DNA of 64,000 nt from Thioclava marina (GCF_002020135.1 NZ_MPZS01000003.1:124001-188000); one strand, 5' to 3'. Positions 39,251 to 52,034 are shown, numbered from the stretch's first letter. The notes: generated from the sequence alone by a model not told the origin. Numbers and translations: made by a program.

Positions 39251-40597
39251 TTACTTGGGCGACTCGGAGCGCGACCGGGCAGCGTCCTCCTGCGTGTCTT
39301 CAGGAACGGGCGGTCGCCGGGTCGTCGTTTTCTGCAACGCAGCCGCCATATCGGCCTCGTCGGCATCTTCGGGCGCGGTGTCATCTACGCCCGTCGCAGG
39401 CGCTTCCGGCGCGTCCATTTCGTCCGCCTCGTCTTCGTCGAGATCCGCTTCGCGATGGGCGGCCGGGGAATGTTCGAGAAGCAGTGCGATAATATCGGTC
39501 CGGGTCAGGATGCCCACCAGCCGCCTGCTTTCCGTCACCGGGATCACACGGGCCTCGCGGTGGGCGAGCCGTTCGAGAAGGGTGCCGATCGGGGTATCGC
39601 CCTCGACCGTTTCGATATCGGTGTGAAAAATTGCGCGCGCTTCCGCCTCGGGTGGGGCCGCGCGGAACCGCAGCGGGCGGCGCAGCACGTCGAATTCCTT
39701 GAACAGTTCCTCGAGCGCGTCATGCTGGTCGACCACCCCGAGGTAGTATCCCGCGCTGTCCACCACCGGCAGGGTGTGCACATTCAGCGCGGTCATCTTG
39801 CGCACGATCTCCGATAGCGGCGCCTCGGGCGATACGGTGACGGGGTTTTGCGTCATCAGATCGCGCACGCGGGTATCGGCCAGAAGCGCTTCGGCCGCGC
39901 GGTGCTCGGCTGCGGCCATCAGACGGGCCAGATCGGCGGGGGCCACGTTGGCGGACTGGTTGAATTCGACAAGCAGCTCTTGTAGGTCGCGCTGGCTCAG
40001 AGAGCGCGCAGGCCCGCGGGCGCGGCCCACATGGGCGGGATGATGGGCGAGCGGGCGGGTCGGATAGGCGATGCCGAAGAGACGGTTCCAGAGCATCGCG
40101 GAAAGGATCAGAATCGCCGTCATCATCCCGATCGGGAAGATCGCGAAGCCGAAGCCGACATGGCGGCCCGCCTCGTGTTCGAGCACCGCGAGCAAGGCGA
40201 TCCCGGCGGCCGGCGGATGCAGCGCACGCGCGGCCATCATCGCGACGATCGCGCCCGCGACCGCAATCCCGTCGGCATAGGGCGGAGGGATCAGCATCAG
40301 CACCGCGACCGGCACCACCGCCGAAATCATCATTCCCATCATCGCCGCCCAGGGCTGGGAGAGAGGTGAATTGGGCAGGACGAAGAGCAACACGGCGGTC
40401 GAGGCGAAGCTGGACACGAGATAGATCCCCGCCTCGCGTGAATGGGGCAGGGTGGTCACGATGAAGGTGACGAAGAGGATTGCCACGCCAGCCCCGATCG
40501 CTCCGCGCAGGATATCGACCGCCGGGCGGCGGCCCATCGAGGGACCGAAGCGGCGGAATTGGCGGCGGATGTCTTTCGGAAGCTGGCTGAGCGGCAT
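39251..40597 (-). CDS. HPP family membrane protein with CBS pair
   Basis: A 448-residue protein. Residues ~30-165 are an HPP domain of about four membrane helices, recognised by ALHPPAAGIALLAVL. HPP proteins in cyanobacteria and plastids have been linked to nitrite transport. Residues ~240-375 contain two CBS repeats (VRDLMTQNPVTVSPEAPL and later TPIGTLLERLAHREARVIPV) that commonly bind adenine nucleotides and regulate attached domains. The last ~65 residues are acidic, Ala/Glu/Asp-rich and probably disordered. The combination suggests a nucleotide-gated membrane transporter; its substrate is unknown. The gene is divergent from the TPR-sulfotransferase at 40781. Confidence 0.88.
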   Translation of the reverse strand: MPLSQLPKDIRRQFRRFGPSMGRRPAVDILRGAIGAGVAILFVTFIVTTLPHSREAGIYLVSSFASTAVLLFVLPNSPLSQPWAAMMGMMISAVVPVAVLMLIPPPYADGIAVAGAIVAMMAARALHPPAAGIALLAVLEHEAGRHVGFGFAIFPIGMMTAILILSAMLWNRLFGIAYPTRPLAHHPAHVGRARGPARSLSQRDLQELLVEFNQSANVAPADLARLMAAAEHRAAEALLADTRVRDLMTQNPVTVSPEAPLSEIVRKMTALNVHTLPVVDSAGYYLGVVDQHDALEELFKEFDVLRRPLRFRAAPPEAEARAIFHTDIETVEGDTPIGTLLERLAHREARVIPVTESRRLVGILTRTDIIALLLEHSPAAHREADLDEDEADEMDAPEAPATGVDDTAPEDADEADMAAALQKTTTRRPPVPEDTQEDAARSRSESPK

Positions 40598-40780
40598 CGG
40601 ATCGTGATTTGAAAAGGCGCGTCAGGTATCGCCTTTGCGCGGTCGGGATGCAAGCGGACGCGACGGTGCGGAACATGGAGGGCGCGATCGCGGGCGCGCT
40701 TGGCGATGCGGAGCAAACGCGCGCTTGTCATCCTCTCGCCCCCCGCTATGTTCGGGCGCGGTTTCACATCGGGAGAGAGT

Positions 40781-42583
40781 ATGAGCGGTTCGGTGGACAA
40801 GACCCTGCGCATCGCCAAGGCACAGGCGAAAAGCGGTGCCTTTGCCGAGGCCGAGGCGCTCTATCGCGAGGTGCTTGCCCGCTTTCCCTCGAACAAGCGC
40901 GCACAGGCGGGGCTGGCCGAGTTGCAAGCGGTGCGCGGACAGGGGCCGCTGGGTCAGCCACCGCGGGCGATGATCGAGGAGCTTGTCGGGCTGGCGCGGG
41001 CGCGCCGTTTTCGTGATCTCGTGGCCGCGACCGTCCCGGCGCTCGCGCGGTTCCCGCGCGCCGAGCCGATCCTTGAACTGCGCGCGGTCGGCCTGCTGAA
41101 TATCGGCGATCATCGTGGCGCGGCGGATCTTTACAAGCAGCTTGCCGATATGCGCCCGATGGATGTCGAATTGCTGGGCAAGCTTGGCAATGCGCAGCTG
41201 ATGGGGGGCGATGCCGAAGGGGCCGTCGACACCTTCTCGCGCCTGCTGGAGCTGCGTCCGGGCGATGCGGTGGCCCACAACAACCTCGGCAATGCGCTGG
41301 CCAATCAGCGCGAGCCCGAGCGCGCGATGGAGCATTACGCCGCAGCCGTCGCCGCCCGGCGCGACCTGCTCCCCGCGCAGGTGAACCTCGGCAAGCTTCT
41401 CTACCTGCGCGGCGAGGTGCCCGAGGCGCGCCGCCACATCGAGGCGGCGGTAAAGCTTGCGCCGGACAACCCGAACCTGCTCGATCTGCTGGGCAATCTG
41501 CTCAAGGCGCAGGGAGATACCGAAGGTGCGAAGGCGCATTTCGACGCGGCGCTGACGCTCGCGCCGAAATCGGCAGCGATCCATCTCAACCGGGCGCTGG
41601 TGCAGAAATTCCAGCCCGGAGACCCGCAGATCGCGACGCTCGAGGCGCTTCACCGCAACCCCTCGACGCCTGTCTCGGATCGCTCGCAGTTTGGGTTCGC
41701 TTTGGCCAAGGCCTATGAGGATCTGGGCGAGATCGAGCGTTCCTACGCCCGGCTCAAGCAGGCCAATGCCGAGCGCAAGGCCGAGATCGGATACGATACC
41801 GCGCAGTCGCGCAAGCTCTTTGACCAGATCCGCAAGGCCTTTCCCGCACCTCATGCGCCGATTGCACCGCTGGAGGCGCCGACGGGTCCCGAACCGATTT
41901 TCATCCTCGGTCTGCCGCGCTCTGGCACGACTCTGATCGAGCAGATCATTTCCAGCCATCCCGATGTGGTGGCGGGCGGCGAGCGCGAGGAACTCAACTC
42001 CGCGCTCAAGGCGCTAGACTGGTCGTCGGTCGCCGGTTTCGAGCGCGAGGGTGCGAAGATCGAGGCAAGCTATCGCGAGATGCTGCGTCGCTTCGGGGGC
42101 GAGGCGGGCTTCGTGACCGACAAGATGCCGTCGAACTTCCTTTGGATCGGTGCGATCCGGGCGCTCTTTCCGAAGGCGCGCATCGTGCATGTCCAGCGCG
42201 ATCCGCGCGCGGTGCTCTGGTCGATCTACAAGATGCGCTTCACCGGGACGGGTTATGGCTTTGGCTATGACCTTGGCGACCTCGTGGCCTATCATGGCTT
42301 GTACCGCGAGTTGATGGCGCATTGGCGCGCGCTTTTTGGCGATGCGGTGATCGATGTGGATTACGAGGCGCTGACGGCGGACCCGGAACCCGCGATCCGT
42401 GCGCTGATCTCGGCGCTGGGGCTGCCCTGGAACGATGCCTGCCTGCGCCCGCAGGACAATACCCGGGCCGTCAATACCGCCTCGAACCTGCAGGTGCGCC
42501 GCGCCATCTACACGGGCAGTTCGCAGGATTGGCAACGCTACGCGCATCTGATCGGCGAGGCTTTCGCCGGGCTGCCGGAATAG
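40781..42583 (+). CDS. TPR-containing sulfotransferase (copy 1)
   Basis: A 600-residue protein. Residues ~1-345 are tetratricopeptide-type repeats, with the clearest units at ~125-260. The C-terminal ~230 residues are a sulfotransferase domain: the PAPS 5'-phosphosulfate loop is LPRSGTTLIEQI (378-389) and the 3'-phosphate motif is RDPRAVLWS (473-481). Sulfotransferases move sulfate from PAPS to sugar or tyrosine hydroxyls; the acceptor here is unknown. The ATG at 40781 follows GGGAGAGAG and aligns its N terminus with the paralog (GSVDK.LR.A..QAKSGAF). It stands divergent to the HPP-CBS gene and 55 bp before a second copy. Confidence 0.9.
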   Translation: MSGSVDKTLRIAKAQAKSGAFAEAEALYREVLARFPSNKRAQAGLAELQAVRGQGPLGQPPRAMIEELVGLARARRFRDLVAATVPALARFPRAEPILELRAVGLLNIGDHRGAADLYKQLADMRPMDVELLGKLGNAQLMGGDAEGAVDTFSRLLELRPGDAVAHNNLGNALANQREPERAMEHYAAAVAARRDLLPAQVNLGKLLYLRGEVPEARRHIEAAVKLAPDNPNLLDLLGNLLKAQGDTEGAKAHFDAALTLAPKSAAIHLNRALVQKFQPGDPQIATLEALHRNPSTPVSDRSQFGFALAKAYEDLGEIERSYARLKQANAERKAEIGYDTAQSRKLFDQIRKAFPAPHAPIAPLEAPTGPEPIFILGLPRSGTTLIEQIISSHPDVVAGGEREELNSALKALDWSSVAGFEREGAKIEASYREMLRRFGGEAGFVTDKMPSNFLWIGAIRALFPKARIVHVQRDPRAVLWSIYKMRFTGTGYGFGYDLGDLVAYHGLYRELMAHWRALFGDAVIDVDYEALTADPEPAIRALISALGLPWNDACLRPQDNTRAVNTASNLQVRRAIYTGSSQDWQRYAHLIGEAFAGLPE

Positions 42584-42638
42584 GTAAAGCTCTTTGGCGA
42601 GCCTTCCGGGGCAGTGAAGGAATACTGAGGGGAAAGAC

Positions 42639-44450
42639 ATGGCTGGTTCGGTTGACAAGCTTCTGCGTACAGCTCAGACGCAGGCCAAGAGCGGAGCATT
42701 TCGCGAGGCGGAGGCGACCTATCGCGAGCTTTTGGCGCGTTTCCCCGCGAACAAGCGCGCTCAGGCTGGGCTGGCGGAACTTGCCGCGACTGTCGCGAAT
42801 GCGGTCGGCCGCGAGCCGCCGCGCCAACTGATCGGCCAGCTCTTCGCGCTCAAACGCGCCGGGCGAGATCGCGACATGGTGGCACTCGTCAAGAAGGCGC
42901 GCATGCAGTTTCCCCGCTCGCTCGCGCTGCTCGAGATCCACGCCAACGGGTTGTCGGCGCTCAATGACCGCGAGGGGGCTGCCGCGCTCTATCGCGAGCT
43001 GACCAAGCTCAACCCCTTGAACCCGGACTATTTCGGTAATCTCGGCAACGAGCTGATGCTGCTGGGCAAGTATGACGAGGCAGAGGACGCATATGAGCGT
43101 ATTCTGGAACTGCAACCGACCAATCCGGTTGCTCTGAACAATCTCGGCAACGTCAAGAACCGGCTCGAGTTCAACAAGGAGGCGCTCGATCATTACGAGG
43201 CGGCGGTGAAAGCGGCCCCGAATTATGTCGAGGCGCGGCTGAACCTCGCAGAGACGCTTCTGTCCTATGGTGACGTTGCGAAGGCCGGTCAGCAGGTCGA
43301 GGAAGTCCTCAAGATCGACCCGGGCAACCTCTACGCCCGGACCAAGGGCGCGATCGTCACGGCGCGCATGGGCGACAAGGAGGCTTCGCGCGAACAAATC
43401 GAAGCGGTGCTGGCGATCGAGCCGCATTTCGGCCCTGCGCTCAAGGTCAAGGCGGGCAACCATACCTTCGTGAAGGACGACCCCTTCTTCGGCGTGATGG
43501 ATGTCGCCCTTCAGGATCCGACGATCGTGGGCAAGGACCGGGCCAATCTCGAGTTCACGCTTGGTCGGGCCCGCAACGATCTCGACGAGCCGGAGGCCGC
43601 TTTCGCCCATTTCGCGCGCGGCAATGCCATCCGCAAGGAACTGGTCGGGTATCACATCTCGAAGGATGAAAAGCTCTTCGCCGAGATCAAGGCCGGGTTC
43701 GCCGAGCCGCGTCCCGCGTTGCCTGCGGAAACCGGGCAGGGCCCCGATCCGATCTTCATCCTCGGCATGCCGCGTTCGGGCACGACGCTGGTCGAGCAGA
43801 TCGTCACCGCGCACCCGATGGTCGCGCCGGGCGGCGAGCTTACCGATCTGGGTACGGGGCTGCGCCGTTTCGACTGGGCCGATCCGAATGGCCTGCAGGA
43901 GATCGGTCCCGAGCTGCGTGCCTCCTATCGCGAGACCCTGAAATCGCTCGCAGGCGACAAGCCCTATGTCACCGACAAGATGCCGCTGAACTTCCGCTTC
44001 ATCGGCGTGATCAAGGTCCTCTTCCCGGATGCGAAGATCATCAACCTGCACCGCGACCCGCGTGCGGTGCTCTGGTCGATCTATCACCACAACTTCGCTT
44101 CGGATGGGAACGCCTATGCGCACGATCTCGATGATCTCGTGGATTACTGGCATCTCTACAAGGATATGATGGCGCATTGGAACGCGCTCTATCCGGGCCA
44201 GATCTTCGACCTGAAATACGAGGCGCTGACCGAGGATCCCGACACGGTGATCCGCTCGCTGATCGATTATCTCGGCCTGCCCTGGGACGAGGCCTGCCTG
44301 CGTCCGCAAGACAACAAGCGCGTCGCCAAGACGGCCTCGCGCGAGCAGGTCAAGAAGCCGATCTACAAGGGCAGCTCGAACGCCTGGCAGAAATATCGAC
44401 CCTTCGTGGAGAAAGCCTTCTCGCGGCTTGATGTCTGGACAGACGCCTGA
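42639..44450 (+). CDS. TPR-containing sulfotransferase (copy 2)
   Basis: A 603-residue paralog of the preceding protein with the same architecture: TPR-type repeats over the first ~345 residues and a sulfotransferase domain with the PAPS loop MPRSGTTLVEQI (377-388) and LHRDPRAVLWSIYHHNF. The two share near-identical N termini and C-terminal stretches (LPWDEACLRPQDN and LPWNDACLRPQDN) but have diverged in the middle repeats, so the duplication is old. GAGGGG lies before the ATG. Shared TPRs suggest that both act on protein or complex-bound substrates; this is inference. Confidence 0.9.
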   Translation: MAGSVDKLLRTAQTQAKSGAFREAEATYRELLARFPANKRAQAGLAELAATVANAVGREPPRQLIGQLFALKRAGRDRDMVALVKKARMQFPRSLALLEIHANGLSALNDREGAAALYRELTKLNPLNPDYFGNLGNELMLLGKYDEAEDAYERILELQPTNPVALNNLGNVKNRLEFNKEALDHYEAAVKAAPNYVEARLNLAETLLSYGDVAKAGQQVEEVLKIDPGNLYARTKGAIVTARMGDKEASREQIEAVLAIEPHFGPALKVKAGNHTFVKDDPFFGVMDVALQDPTIVGKDRANLEFTLGRARNDLDEPEAAFAHFARGNAIRKELVGYHISKDEKLFAEIKAGFAEPRPALPAETGQGPDPIFILGMPRSGTTLVEQIVTAHPMVAPGGELTDLGTGLRRFDWADPNGLQEIGPELRASYRETLKSLAGDKPYVTDKMPLNFRFIGVIKVLFPDAKIINLHRDPRAVLWSIYHHNFASDGNAYAHDLDDLVDYWHLYKDMMAHWNALYPGQIFDLKYEALTEDPDTVIRSLIDYLGLPWDEACLRPQDNKRVAKTASREQVKKPIYKGSSNAWQKYRPFVEKAFSRLDVWTDA

Positions 44451-44512
44451 TGACTTGCGCGGTATCGCGCGGCGGACTGTAGCCCGACGACGGACCAGCA
44501 CGGAGTGCGGCC

Positions 44513-45145
44513 ATGCCCGAGATCTCTCATCTGATCGCCTTCGCGGCGGTGGCGCTTGCGATGGTGCTCAGCCCGGGGCCGAACATGATCTATCTGGTCT
44601 CGCGCACGATCTGTCAGGGGCGCGGGGCCGGGATGATCTCGTTGGGCGGGGTGGCGCTGGGCTTCGTCTTCTACATGTTTTGCGCGGCCTTCGGGATCAC
44701 CGCCTTCGTCCTTGCGGTGCCCTTCGCCTATGATGCGCTGCGGTTTGCGGGGGCGGCCTATCTGCTCTGGCTCGCCTGGCAGGCGGTGCGGCCCGGCGGG
44801 CGGTCCGCCTTCGAGACGCGCGAGCTGCCGCGCGACGGGCCACGCAAGCTTTTTGCGATGGGCTTCGTGACGAACCTTCTCAATCCGAAGATCGCGGTCA
44901 TGTATCTGTCGCTGCTGCCGCAATTCATCGACCCCGAGGCGGGTTCGGTTCTGGTGCGGTCGCTGGCGCTGGGAGGGGTGCAGATCGCGATCAGCGTGGC
45001 GGTGAATGCGGGGATCGTGCTTGCAGCGGGAACCATCGCGGGGTTCCTTGCCGAGCGTCCTTTGTGGATGCGGGTGCAGCGCTGGGCGATGGGAACGGTA
45101 CTTGCTGCGCTTGCGCTGAGCGTGCTGCGCGAGGCGCGGCGCTAG
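44513..45145 (+). CDS. LysE/RhtB family amino-acid exporter
   Basis: A 210-residue inner-membrane protein with six predicted helices. The conserved first-helix motif LSPGPNMIYLVSRTICQGRGAG and the NLLNPKIAVMYLSLLPQF stretch identify the LysE/RhtB translocator family, which exports amino acids such as homoserine, threonine or lysine. The substrate is not inferable. It follows the sulfotransferase pair by 62 bp with GGAG before the ATG and converges with gloB, leaving only 3 bp between the stops. Confidence 0.9.
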   Translation: MPEISHLIAFAAVALAMVLSPGPNMIYLVSRTICQGRGAGMISLGGVALGFVFYMFCAAFGITAFVLAVPFAYDALRFAGAAYLLWLAWQAVRPGGRSAFETRELPRDGPRKLFAMGFVTNLLNPKIAVMYLSLLPQFIDPEAGSVLVRSLALGGVQIAISVAVNAGIVLAAGTIAGFLAERPLWMRVQRWAMGTVLAALALSVLREARR

Positions 45146-45148
45146 GTC

Positions 45149-45919
45149 TCAGAACCGGTCCTTGCGGGCGCGCGCTTCGGTGAAGACGGCGAGCGGCGTG
45201 GCGTCTGCGGGCAGGCCAAGCGCCGCGCGCAGCCTTGAGTCGGCGCCGCGCAGGAAGGGATTGGTGGCTTTCTCCAGACCAAGCTCGACTGGCAGGGTTG
45301 GGCGCATCTGGGCGCGCGTGGCGCGCACTTCCTCCATCCGGGCGAGCAGGTTCGGGTTGTCGGGCTCGAGCGAGAGCGCGAACCGGCCATTGGCCTCGGT
45401 ATATTCGTGCCCCGAACAGACGAGCGTCTCGTCGGGCAGTTCGCTGAAGCGGGTCAACGTGTCGAACATCTGCGCCGCCGAACCCTCGAAGAGACGTCCG
45501 CAGCCCCAGCTCATCAGGCTGTCGCCGGAAAACAGCAGGCCCGCCTCGGGAAAGTAATAGGCGACATGGCCCACGGTGTGCCCGTCGGCAGGCATCACCT
45601 CGACATGCTCCATCCCGATCGCGAGCTTCTCGCCCGGCGCAACCTCCTGATCGAGCGGCGGAAGGCGATGCGCATCGGCCGCCGCCCCGATCACCTTCGC
45701 CCCGGTCGCCGCGGAAAGTGCCTTCACCCCGTCGATGTGGTCGGCATGGTGATGGGTGATCAGGATGAGATTCGCTTTCCAGCCTCGCTCGGTCAGTGCC
45801 TTGAGCACCGGCGGAGCCTCGGGCACGTCGATCACGGTGGTGGTATCGGTCGCTGCCTCATGCACGACATAGGCGTAATTGTCCGCCAGACAGGGAACGA
45901 TCAGCAATTCGACGGCCAT
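45149..45919 (-). CDS. gloB: Hydroxyacylglutathione hydrolase (glyoxalase II)
   Basis: A 256-residue metallo-beta-lactamase fold hydrolase that releases glutathione from S-D-lactoylglutathione in methylglyoxal detoxification. The binuclear metal motif THHHADH is at 55-61, further ligands lie in PADGHTVGHVAYYF and GDSLMSWGCGR, and the last third is the C-terminal helical domain that binds glutathione. Length fits the family. It is divergent from a methyltransferase gene with a 62-bp gap; the minus strand has a GATAAT -10-like hexamer there without a clear -35. Confidence 0.94.
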   Translation of the reverse strand: MAVELLIVPCLADNYAYVVHEAATDTTTVIDVPEAPPVLKALTERGWKANLILITHHHADHIDGVKALSAATGAKVIGAAADAHRLPPLDQEVAPGEKLAIGMEHVEVMPADGHTVGHVAYYFPEAGLLFSGDSLMSWGCGRLFEGSAAQMFDTLTRFSELPDETLVCSGHEYTEANGRFALSLEPDNPNLLARMEEVRATRAQMRPTLPVELGLEKATNPFLRGADSRLRAALGLPADATPLAVFTEARARKDRF

Positions 45920-45981
45920 GGTTTTTTCTACCGCATTGATTATCTTGTCACATAGCTAAGCCCAACGAAGCGGAAGGCGCA

Positions 45982-46740
45982 ATGCATCTCGACGTTCTCG
46001 ACCTGCGGAATTTCTATTACCGCACGCAGCTTGGCCGGGCGGCGCAACGGGCGATCCGTGATCGTGTCGAGGCGCTGTGGCCAGCGACCGGGCCGAGTAT
46101 GGCGGGGCAGACCGTTGCGGGCTATGGGTTCGCGGTGCCGCTCCTGCGTCCTTATCTGGAACCCGCGCGCCGGGTGATCGGCTTGATGCCGGCGGGGCAG
46201 GGGGTAATGCCTTGGCCGGCGGGGATGCCCAATGTTTCCGTGCTGTGCGACGAGGCGCGCTGGCCGCTGGAGACAGGGCGGGTGGATCGGCTGATCGTGA
46301 TGCATGGGCTCGAGACATCGGATAATTCCGACGCGCTCATGGAGGAATGCTGGCGCGTGCTGGGGCCGGGCGGGCGCGCGCTGTTCATCGTGCCCAACCG
46401 CGCCGGTCTCTGGGCGCCGCGTGAAACGACGCCCTTCGGTTTCGGCAAACCCTACACGCTGGGTCAGCTCGACCAGCTCGCGCGGCGCTCGGGTTTTGTC
46501 CCCGAGCGACACACCGGCGCGCTCTATATCCCGCCGAGTCACCGGCGCTTCTGGCTGCGTTCGGCCGCGATGTGGGAGCGGATCGGGGTGAAGGTCTCTG
46601 GGGTGCTCGCCGCCGGGGTGATCATGCTAGAGGTCTCCAAGCAGGTTCACGCACGACACAATTCGGGACTCGGCGCGCGGGTGCGCAAGCCGCTCTCGAT
46701 TCTCGAAGGGGCGGTGAAACCTGCGACGGACCCGGTCTGA
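45982..46740 (+). CDS. Class I SAM-dependent methyltransferase
   Basis: A 252-residue protein of the methyltransferase type-11 fold. The usual glycine-rich motif I is replaced by the degenerate [19 protein letters not shown], and motif-like segments [15 protein letters not shown] and [19 protein letters not shown] mark the later strands. The C-terminal part is longer than the core fold and basic. The substrate is unknown. The divergent pairing with gloB is common in Rhodobacterales. GGAAGG precedes the ATG. Confidence 0.8.
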   Translation: MHLDVLDLRNFYYRTQLGRAAQRAIRDRVEALWPATGPSMAGQTVAGYGFAVPLLRPYLEPARRVIGLMPAGQGVMPWPAGMPNVSVLCDEARWPLETGRVDRLIVMHGLETSDNSDALMEECWRVLGPGGRALFIVPNRAGLWAPRETTPFGFGKPYTLGQLDQLARRSGFVPERHTGALYIPPSHRRFWLRSAAMWERIGVKVSGVLAAGVIMLEVSKQVHARHNSGLGARVRKPLSILEGAVKPATDPV

Positions 46741-47033
46741 CCCGGTCTAGCAGCAGGCTGATCCAGGGCGCGCGCTGGACGTCACGCGAAATTTTACTCC
46801 GCCCCGCGTCCTTCGCGACGAAATCACCTGTCGCGAATTGCCGTCGAGGGAGAAAGTTTCGAACCTGCCGCCGGTTTTTCCAAGCCTGTCGTGGTGAATC
46901 ACCGGGATCCGCGAAATCGCCGCGTGGGCCGGAAAATTCGTGTTAGCGCCCTCATTTTCGGCCCGCGTGTGTCACCTTCTCGCGACGAAGTGCAAAATGC
47001 GGGCTTCTGCTCACATTCTCGTGCTCAAGACGG
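46741..47033. other. Non-coding stretch upstream of the atp promoter
   Basis: I see no supported gene. The stretch contains four TCGCGA- or CGCGA-centred motifs, including TTCGCGACGAA at 46812-46822 and a variant at ~46980-46990. These could be protein sites or merely reflect base composition. The atp promoter candidate follows at 47034. Confidence 0.4.
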
Positions 47034-47062
47034 TTGCGAGGGGGGGATTGCTCTGCTAGTAG
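47034..47062 (+). promoter_or_regulatory. Candidate sigma-70 promoter of the atp operon
   Basis: TTGCGA (47034-47039), a 17-bp spacer starting with seven G, and TAGTAG (47057-47062) lie ~105 bp before the atpH start. They place transcription start near 47069, just ahead of the leader hairpin. Confidence 0.5.
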
Positions 47063-47075
47063 CCTCCCCGATAAG

Positions 47076-47127
47076 CGGTGCGGAGAGGCTGGATCTCCCG
47101 CGCCGGGGGAGCGCCCTCTCGGCACCG
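47076..47127 (+). other. Stem-loop in the 5' leader of the atp operon
   Basis: CGGTGCGGAGAGG (47076-47088) and CCTCTCGGCACCG (47115-47127) pair at 12 of 13 positions, and the internal CTCCC/GGGAG can pair too. The structure starts a few bases after the predicted transcription start and lies ~40 nt before the atpH GTG. It may protect the 5' end or adjust expression; it does not match a riboswitch I know. Confidence 0.5.
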
Positions 47128-47167
47128 AAACGGTCGAGTGAGGGCAACAAGCATCGGAAGGGTGGAC

Positions 47168-47728
47168 GTGTCCGAACCAGCTTCGATTTCCGCAAGCATC
47201 GCCGGCCGCTACGCGCTGGCAATTTTTGAACTTTCACGCGAAGAAAATTCCCTCGCGGCGCTCGAAGCCGATGTGACGGCGCTTTCGGACGCGCTGGCCG
47301 GTTCGGCCGAGATGCGCGAGATGATTTCCTCGCCGATCTACAGCCGCGACCAGCAGGCCGCCGCCGTCGGCGCGCTGGCTGGCAAGATGGGTTTGTCGGC
47401 TCCGATGTCAAACGGGCTGCAGCTGATGGGCGCCAAGCGCCGTCTCTTCGCGCTGCCGCAACTCCTCAACTCGCTCGCCGCTCTGATCGCCGACGAGAAG
47501 GGCGAAGTGACCGCCGAGGTCACCTCCGCCAGTGAACTTTCCGCAGCTCAGGCCAAGAAACTGGCCGAGGTGCTGAACAAGCAGACGGGCAAGACCGTCA
47601 AACTGAACACCGCTGTCGATGAAAGCCTCATCGGCGGCATGATCGTCAAGCTGGGCTCGCGCATGGTCGATACCTCGATCCGCTCGAAGCTCGCTTCCCT
47701 CAAGAACGCCATGAAAGAGGTCGGATAA
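47168..47728 (+). CDS. atpH: F1-ATP synthase delta subunit
   Basis: A 186-residue stalk subunit that links F1 to the peripheral stator (b subunits). It is recognised by the N-terminal [19 protein letters not shown] and the C-terminal [26 protein letters not shown] block. The GTG at 47168 is chosen because GGAAGGG lies just upstream and the product then begins MSEPASIS as in relatives; the open frame extends further upstream. First gene of atpHAGDC; the F0 genes are elsewhere, as usual in alphaproteobacteria. Confidence 0.93.
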   Translation: MSEPASISASIAGRYALAIFELSREENSLAALEADVTALSDALAGSAEMREMISSPIYSRDQQAAAVGALAGKMGLSAPMSNGLQLMGAKRRLFALPQLLNSLAALIADEKGEVTAEVTSASELSAAQAKKLAEVLNKQTGKTVKLNTAVDESLIGGMIVKLGSRMVDTSIRSKLASLKNAMKEVG

Positions 47729-47730
47729 AC

Positions 47731-49260
<1,530 letters not shown>

Positions 49261-49281
49261 TTGGCCTGAAAGGACAGGGAC

Positions 49282-50163
49282 ATGCCCAGCCTTAAGGACC
49301 TCAAAAACCGGATCGGAAGCGTCAAAAACACGCGGAAGATCACCAAGGCGATGCAAATGGTCGCCGCGGCGAAGCTGCGCCGCGCCCAGGAAAGCGCCGA
49401 GGCCGCGCGCCCCTATGCCGAACGGATGCATTCCGTGATGGCGGGGCTGGCGGGCTCGGTGAAGGGCTCGGACACTGCGCCGCGCCTGCTCAAGGGCACC
49501 GGCTCGGACAAGACTCACCTTCTCGTGGTGATGACGGCCGAGCGTGGTCTGTGCGGTGGCTTCAACGCCAACATCGCCAAGCTGGCTCGCCAGCATGCAG
49601 AAAAGCTTCTTGCCGAAGGGAAAGAGGTGAAAATCCTCACCGTCGGCAAGAAGGGCCGCGATGCGCTGCGCCGGGAATACGGCCAGTATTTCGTGGGTCA
49701 CGTGGACCTGAGCGAAGTCAAGAAGCTGAGCTATGACGACGCCCAGGGGATCGCGCGCGATCTCATCGGCCGCTTCGACAAGGGCGAGTTCGATGTCGCG
49801 ACGATCTTCTTCTCGATCTTCGAGAGCGTGATCTCGCAAACGCCGACCGCCAAGCAGATCATCCCCGCTTCCTATGAACCGGAAGAGGGCGAAGAGCACG
49901 TGCCGACGGTCAATTACGATTACGAACCCAGCGAGACGCAGATCCTCACCGACCTGCTGCCGCGCGGGATCGCGACGCAGATCTTCACGGCTCTGCTGGA
50001 AAACGGTGCCTCGGAACAAGGTGCGCGTATGTCCGCCATGGACAGCGCGACGCGCAACGCGGGCGAGATGATCGACAAGCTGACGATCGAATACAACCGC
50101 TCGCGCCAGGCCGCGATCACCAAGGAACTCATCGAAATCATTTCGGGCGCCGAGGCGCTCTGA
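49282..50163 (+). CDS. atpG: F1-ATP synthase gamma subunit
   Basis: A 293-residue rotor shaft subunit. The N-terminal helix [20 protein letters not shown] and the C-terminal helix with [20 protein letters not shown] form the coiled coil that turns inside the alpha/beta hexamer; [15 protein letters not shown] is the conserved central block. Length and order are normal. Confidence 0.96.
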   Translation: MPSLKDLKNRIGSVKNTRKITKAMQMVAAAKLRRAQESAEAARPYAERMHSVMAGLAGSVKGSDTAPRLLKGTGSDKTHLLVVMTAERGLCGGFNANIAKLARQHAEKLLAEGKEVKILTVGKKGRDALRREYGQYFVGHVDLSEVKKLSYDDAQGIARDLIGRFDKGEFDVATIFFSIFESVISQTPTAKQIIPASYEPEEGEEHVPTVNYDYEPSETQILTDLLPRGIATQIFTALLENGASEQGARMSAMDSATRNAGEMIDKLTIEYNRSRQAAITKELIEIISGAEAL

Positions 50164-50181
50164 CGGAACCGGAGAAATTGA

Positions 50182-51603
<1,422 letters not shown>

Positions 51604-51612
51604 GGAGGCGTT

Positions 51613-52014
51613 ATGGCCGACACGATGCAATTTGACCTGGTCGCCCCCGAGCGCAAGCTTGCCTCCGTCGAGGAAGCGGTCGAGGTCATGGTGCCCGGTT
51701 CGGATGGTGACCTCACGGTCATGCCCGGCCACGCGCCTATGCTGACGACGCTGCGGCCCGGCAAGCTGACGCTGGTGACGCGTTCGGAAACCCAGAGCTA
51801 CGCGGTAACGGGTGGCTTCGCCGAGATCACCCCCGAGGGGATCACGGTTCTGGCCGAACGTTCGATGCCCGCGGAAGAGTTCACCAAGGAAGTCCACGAT
51901 CGCCTGATCGAGGAAGCCCGCCGCGTCCATGACGAAGCGCATCCTTCGGTGGCCGATATGACCGCGAAGCTTCTGGCCGATATGGAAGCTCTTGGCGCGC
52001 ATATGCTGGGCTGA
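51613..52014 (+). CDS. atpC: F1-ATP synthase epsilon subunit
   Basis: A 133-residue subunit of the central stalk, with the N-terminal beta-sandwich (MVPGSDGDLTVMPGHAPMLT) and a C-terminal helical hairpin (EEARRVHDEAHPSVADMTAKL) that in many bacteria can inhibit ATP hydrolysis. The GGAGG at 51603-51608 precedes the ATG. Last gene of the operon. Confidence 0.95.
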   Translation: MADTMQFDLVAPERKLASVEEAVEVMVPGSDGDLTVMPGHAPMLTTLRPGKLTLVTRSETQSYAVTGGFAEITPEGITVLAERSMPAEEFTKEVHDRLIEEARRVHDEAHPSVADMTAKLLADMEALGAHMLG

Positions 52015-52034
52015 GCCGTCGTTTCAAGGAATGG

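Noticed and set aside
45920-45981. Divergent promoter pair between gloB and the methyltransferase
   Set aside because: Only a -10-like GATAAT on the minus strand is convincing; no matching -35 at proper spacing.
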